NCBI GenBank assembly: GCA_021018995.1
Contig: CM037590.1
Span: 68,357,597 to 68,421,596, forward strand
DNA length: 64,000 bases
Direction: 5' to 3'
Source: Chloranthus sessilifolius
Taxonomy: Eukaryota > Streptophyta > Magnoliopsida > Chloranthales > Chloranthaceae
Below, one piece after another: positions 59,163 to 64,000 of the stretch (its first letter is position 1; each line of letters starts with the position of its first letter). The notes below the pieces were generated by a model that had not been told where the DNA came from, did not search any database, and worked only from the letters and a program-made list of their open reading frames with translations. Made by a program: the position numbers and the translations under genes.

Positions 59163-59580
59163 TTCTAATATTTTAAAGATTAGAATAATATCAAATAAAT
59201 ATGATCTTCAAATGTAATCTAATATTTTAAAATTTAGAATAATTAGAAAATTAGGAAATAAATATGGTAAAATGTAATCTAATATTTTAAAAATTAGAAT
59301 AATATCAAATAAATTTTCAAATGTAATCAAAAATTTTAAAAATTATAATAATATCAAATAAATTTTATTTTCAAATGTAATCTAATATTTTAAAATTTTA
59401 AAAAATTAAAATAATATGAAATAAATATGGTAAAATGTAATCTTATATTTTAAAAATTAGAATAATATCAAATAAATTTTCAAATGTAATCTAAAATTTT
59501 AAAAATTAGAATAATATCAAATAAATTTGATTTTCAAATTTAATCTAATATTTTAAAAATTAGAAAAATTAGAATAATAT
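59163..59580. repeat. AT-rich tandem repeats in hAT family B copy 2
   Basis: Units of TAATCTAATATTTTAAAA and ATTAGAATAATATCAAATAA mirror those at 54440-54716. Confidence 0.85.
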
Positions 59581-59719
59581 GAGTCAACATGCAATCAACA
59601 TGGAATGATTTGTCACATCTAATATTATTACAATCATTTTCTTATTCATGCAGGTGAAGTAAATAAATACAGACACGACACCCATCAAGCTCGCAACATC
59701 AAATGATAGATGGCAAACT

Positions 59720-61863
59720 TTGTGGAAAGAAATTGTTGGAGGTATAACACGGTTGAAGGATCATTTGGCTCACATTAAGAGAGAGATAAAAGAATGTTCC
59801 AATGTACCTAGAGAGGTGAAAGAAGCTATTAGAGCTAACATGCAAGCAGCTAAGGGAAAGAAAAAGCTGAAGCCGACCGGGATAGAGAAATGTACAAGAG
59901 AATAAGGAGGTGAGATCCAAAGTTTCCTACACCTAGACCTGAGAATGATGAGGATGTGGTGACAGAGAGTTATGAGGGAGAATGCTAGAGAAGTACGACA
60001 GTGACGAGATAAGGAAGAAGCCGATTATCGGTTTCGGTCCAGCGTGAATGGCCCATCCATGCCTGTTGCTTGTGGGAGATCTAGTCATAGGCCACATGTT
60101 GATGATGGCGAGGACATTCAGGACACTATCGGGTTGCGTCGGTCAGCATCTGTGAGGGAGACAAGGCCTTCTACTACAGGCCGTACTACAGGTCCCATGG
60201 ATCTGTTCATGTATCGGACACAAAGCTCCAAACAAACTAAATTGAGTACAACCTCACTGAAAAAATGGGGGAAGAGGCTTGAAATTTTCATTGCAAAGTT
60301 CGTGATATACAACCACATTCCGAGTCAAGTTGTGGAGTCGTCGTACTTCAAAAGTATGATTGATACAAGTGCAGAAGCTGATCCAGGAGTTAAAAAATTT
60401 CTGCATACGAGGTATATGGCCCTTACTAAATGATGAGTACGAGAAGATAGGAGCTTATGTGAAGAGCTTTGAGGAAGTATGGAATGAGAGAGGTTGCACA
60501 ATTATGTGCGATGGATGGACCGGTCCCACAAGGAAGAGTTGATAAACTTCTTGGTCTACAGCGATATCGGAACAATATTCCTGAAATCAGTTGATGCTTC
60601 TAAACAAGCGAAGACAGTTGATTACCTCTTTCAACTAGTGGATAAGATAGTTGAAGCAGTTGGAGAGAAGCAGGTTGTCCAGGGGTAACATACAATGTCG
60701 CCAATTACAAAGCCACAGGAAGGCAGTTAATGTTGAAGAGACATCACTTGTACTGGAGTCCATGTGTCGCTCATTACGTGGACCTCATTCTTAAGGATTT
60801 GGGGAAGAGAAGCAAGGCACAGGCTATCATCCAAAAGGGGGGAACGATTATTTCTTACCTGTACAACAGTGACAAGTTGGTGAATTTAATGAGTTTACCA
60901 ACAGCGAGCTGCTCCGGCCTACGATTACACGGTTTGCAACATAATTTCTAGCCCTACAGAGCTTGGCTAGATATAGGCGTTAGCTGAAAAGTATGGTGTC
61001 GTCCGAAGCATGGAGAATATATGAATTAGAACTCCCACGATCAAAGGAACCTGAATGCAATGAAGGTGCTGACCTAATCTACAAGCCCTAGTTTTGGGCA
61101 GATGTTGACCACCTGATCGCCGTCACTACCCCGTTGGTGCAAGTGTTGAGATTAGTAGATGGTGATAAAACCAATGATGAGGTATGTTTACGAGTCAATG
61201 GACAAAGCAAAATTGGCTGATAAAACCAAATGCCCTACAAAATATAAACGATATTGGGCGATTATCGACAAGAGGTGGGATGCACAATTCCACCAATACT
61301 TGCATGCCGCATGTATAAATGCTAAACTGCTTATGTAGTGATTTCTATTTATTTATTATTTTTCATATAATTCACTATTTCTATATAGTGATGAGTCAAA
61401 TGTCATATGCTCAATGTGATCCAACGAATGCTCCCTGAGTTGGCGGACCAAGGTCAAGCCATAAGAGACGTAAGTAATCATACTTTATAACTAATAAGTC
61501 AAATGTCATATGATATGTTTATTGATATGTGGGTTATTGTATTCCATCTTTGTAAATTGACATGTTCCGCAAGAAATATGGGACATTTGGGACGAGGTTA
61601 GCGCAATCTCAAATCCAGCAAGATAAACCCGTTGATTGGTGGATGCACTATGGACATGATGGTCTGATACTGAGGCGGATTGCAATGCGCGTTTTATCGC
61701 AAACATGTTCCTCGTCCAACTGTGAGCGGAATTGGAGTACCTTCTCTCTCATTCACACGAAGACAAGGAATAGGCCAACTATGGAACGATTGAAAAAGTT
61801 ACTGTACTGCCACTACAACATGCGATTAGGTGTCAAAAATATGCAGAGGACCAACCGTAGTAA
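59720..61863 (+). pseudogene. hAT transposase, family B copy 2 (broken, 3' exon outside window)
   Basis: Order as in copy 1. The zinc-finger remnant (59720-59905; GGITRLKDHLAHIKREIKEC, first cysteines lost) is followed by the linker (60044 on) and a DUF659-type region (60330-60690; TIMCDGWTGP keeps the catalytic Asp). The second catalytic segment is CVAHYVDLILKDLGK (about 60765-60810). The helical region comes next (61100-61320). After an intron-like gap with GTAAGT-like and TTGTAAATTG borders comes the dimerization region (61562-61863; SSSNCERNWSTFSLIHTKTR). The frame changes at least four times. It is better preserved than copy 1 in the C-terminal region. Confidence 0.9.
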
Positions 61864-62243
61864 GTAATTATATGAAGTTTTAGTTTATACAATTTTTATT
61901 TGATGTAATTGACGAGGCATATTGTGAGGACTTGACCCTCCAGACCGACCCATTCTTGTGGCCCAACTAGGCATATTGTGAGGACTTGACCCTCCAGACC
62001 GACCCATTCTTGTGGCCCAACTCGGACCCAGGCCAGACCCAACCTAAAACCCCTTCTCTCCTATTGCTGCTTAACATCCAAATCTCCTCCCACCTACCCC
62101 CATCAATCGACCCAGAAGCTGAGGCGAGAACTCCGCTGAATCGGCATGGAGCTCGGCATGGCCTGTTGTCTGGCGCCGTCCGGCGAGAGGTCCCTGTGCA
62201 CGACACCACTCACCTCACGTCACCGTTTCCCTTTTTTTTTTGC

Positions 62244-62251
62244 TATAAATA
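62244..62251 (+). promoter_or_regulatory. TATA box in the terminal LTR
   Basis: TATAAATA in the context GCTATAAATAGGAG, about 265 bp from the LTR start and followed by a CTCTTCTCC-rich leader. This is a typical plant LTR promoter. Confidence 0.6.
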
Positions 62252-62306
62252 GGAGTCGACCCCTCTTCTCCAACCCACTATTCAACTCCCTGGTAAGCTG
62301 CTGCTT

Positions 62307-62349
62307 CTCCTTCTTCTTCTTCTTCTTCTTCTTCTTCTTCTTCTTCTTT
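62307..62349. repeat. (CTT)n microsatellite
   Basis: About 14 CTT units downstream of the TATA box, probably in the transcribed LTR leader. Confidence 0.95.
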
Positions 62350-64000
62350 TCTTCTTCATCTCTCCCTCTGCTCTTCTCCATCCTCTGTTTTTCTTTTGTG
62401 GCCGGCTCAAGCTCTGGCAATGATTATCGGAACGATCCCGGTCGTCCATTTCGACGCCCGCGTGATCGTCATTGTTGGGCGCACTCTCGCGACTATCGTT
62501 CGCCATCGTCGTCGCGATCGGCATTATTCCAGTCGGCGATAATACCGAACCTGTCAACTCAACCCTCAGCCGTTTTTCCTCTCTGTGCTATCCCAGCCAG
62601 TAGCCTTAAGCCTCCCATTTTATTTCTTAATTTCTGTTTATATATATATATATATGGTATAAGGTATAGAAATATATTTTATTTATATGCATAGTATAAT
62701 TATCATTTTAAAAACCTAGCCATTTATTCATTATATTAATTTTGCCATTAAAAATATGATGGTTTATAACCCATAGGCGGTCAAGGATAATCGCAGATTT
62801 CTAATCCATTTTATAAAATTTATTGTTTTTTGAATATGTTTATTTACCAGGTTTAAAATCAGTCAATTATTATAGAATACATCCTTAAGTATTTACGAAA
62901 ATATGTCCCTAGCATGGATTATCAAAAGGGTTTTAATGTGTTTACCCTTCGTAATATCCCCGGTATTATGACCAACCCGATCGACATACCCTATCGGCCT
63001 ATCATGATCTCATTCAATCTCGAAACTCGACTCATCCCCAATCGATACCCTATCGGCTAACCCTTCCGTGAACCGACTCAACTCATAACTCATATTTCCC
63101 CACGTAGTTATTCAACTCATTGGTCAAGACATCGCTTAGCGCTAACACACCATCGTTCTCATGCAGGCAACACGTCGAGTGACCTGAACTCCAACCACTC
63201 CCACCGCAATCACCAAGGAGGCACGCATCAAGGCAAGTGACCTACCCTTATCACCCAATTTTGATTAAGTAAATTAGTACTACGTGAATAGTATATATAT
63301 ACGCGATTACGCGCAACCCTATAATTATGAACTAAAACCCTTAGGTAGTGTGATACATCTGTGAAACATTATTTGGTGATGATATTATAAGTATGTTAGA
63401 ATAACCACGTAAGGACTGGTTCATTTATCTCTACATGATTGTGATTGTTAATTCAAATTCTGACATGGAGTAAATCATAGTAAATTCTTGATAACAGGTC
63501 TTCTAATTGAGCTCATGAGTAAGCATAGATATCGCATGAATTATCATGAACTGGTCGAAAGAGAAAATGATTGTGAAAACAGACTGATCATAGCTTATAC
63601 TACATTTCGAAAAACATTATGAAATACCATCTTGATTTTGGAAGGCATCAATCACTGAACGCATGATTTTCCATTGCATACGTTGTGTATTGATATAAAT
63701 ATATGATATTTCTTATGTGGATCCTCCCATCGGGCAGGCATGGGTTTGGGACGAATGTCCATGTTACTGCTTCCGTTTGCGAAGTGCATATTGCCTACCT
63801 ACCTGCCATGGTAAGGCGTGAAAGTTAGACATGTAATGTGATGTGGTAAGGACCACCTGGACGGAGGTGAAGTCCAAAGGGGCCACATGTGGCTATACCA
63901 TGGATTCGGTACTATAGTTGTAGAACCTACACCTATAAACGTGTAGCCGCTAATGTTAAGTTATTTCTTTTGTTTTCAAAGAAAAACGTCATGTTTTGAC

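Larger units (their letters stand above)
57910..61922 (+). mobile_element. hAT transposon, family B copy 2 (right part cut off by an LTR insertion)
   Basis: Starts CATGGATCAAAATATCG, 186 bp from the end of copy 1 and in the opposite direction. The left flank is GTGTAGGG. Bases 57910-61920 mirror 57723 down to about 52010. Homology stops at ATTGACGAGGCATA, where a new LTR starts, so the remainder of the element should follow that retrotransposon outside the window. Confidence 0.9.
61923..64000 (+). repeat. Start of a long LTR (LTR retrotransposon continuing past the window)
   Basis: TGTGAGGACTTGACC begins at 61923 and again at 61977 after a 54-bp tandem duplication that includes AGGCATAT. This is the same TGTGAGGAC start as the Tekay-like LTR. 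A TATA box lies at 62244-62251, then a CTT repeat, and AAGGCAAGTGACCTA at 63230-63244, a word also kept in the Tekay-like LTRs. No LTR end or internal region is reached. The long frame across 62146-62694 is not considered coding. Confidence 0.7.

Noticed and set aside
62146..62694. 182-codon open frame on the plus strand
   Set aside because: Mostly encoded by a CTT repeat and LTR leader sequence; low-complexity Phe/Ser runs; no family resemblance.

Overview
The window is nuclear DNA from a flowering plant; I cannot name the species. The evidence is two spliced host genes with GT-AG introns and a very dense, nested load of plant-type transposable elements: Ty3/gypsy retrotransposons (one Tekay/Del-like), an L1-type and an RTE-type LINE, several hAT families, Mutator-like foldback MITEs and Micron-like elements inside TA microsatellites. 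I saw no rRNA, tRNA, CRISPR array or bacterial-type operon.

Host genes. On the minus strand, 3250-3563 holds two exons of an NFD6-like (NUCLEAR FUSION DEFECTIVE 6 family) gene. A second minus-strand gene has two clean 3' exons at 22132-22177 and 8226-8326. They encode the conserved C-terminus of a MIP18/AE7-like cytosolic Fe-S assembly protein. The intron between them is about 13.8 kb because a 10.2-kb Ty3/gypsy element (9143-19329, target duplication TTAAC) sits inside it. One more exon-like frame on the minus strand (26576-26776) is not recognised.

Layout. 1-2390: 3' half of an L1-type LINE broken by a hAT element. 2391-8225: NFD6-like gene and MITEs. 8226-22177: AE7-like gene with the Tekay element in its intron. 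22395-26230: Mutator-like MITE, then an RTE LINE split by a second copy of the hAT family found at 1153. 27677-31327: a gag-only LTR retrotransposon on the minus strand. 31483-34795: a hAT MITE, a Micron-like element and intergenic DNA. 34796-50272: two rearranged Ty3/gypsy copies head to head, forming a large inverted repeat. 50721-61922: two full-size hAT elements in inverted orientation, the first inserted in a Mutator-like MITE and itself carrying another hAT element. 61923-64000: the start of one more long LTR, inserted into the second hAT element.

Most noteworthy. The Tekay-like element carries an extra 124-codon frame between its primer binding site and gag. Its product begins with a position-exact look-alike of the histone H3 tail (TARKS at residues 7-11 counting Met) and then has three SUMO-interaction-like motifs ([25 protein letters not shown]). 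In an element whose integrase ends in a chromodomain-like segment, this suggests a chromatin- or SUMO-directed accessory protein. That function is inference only.
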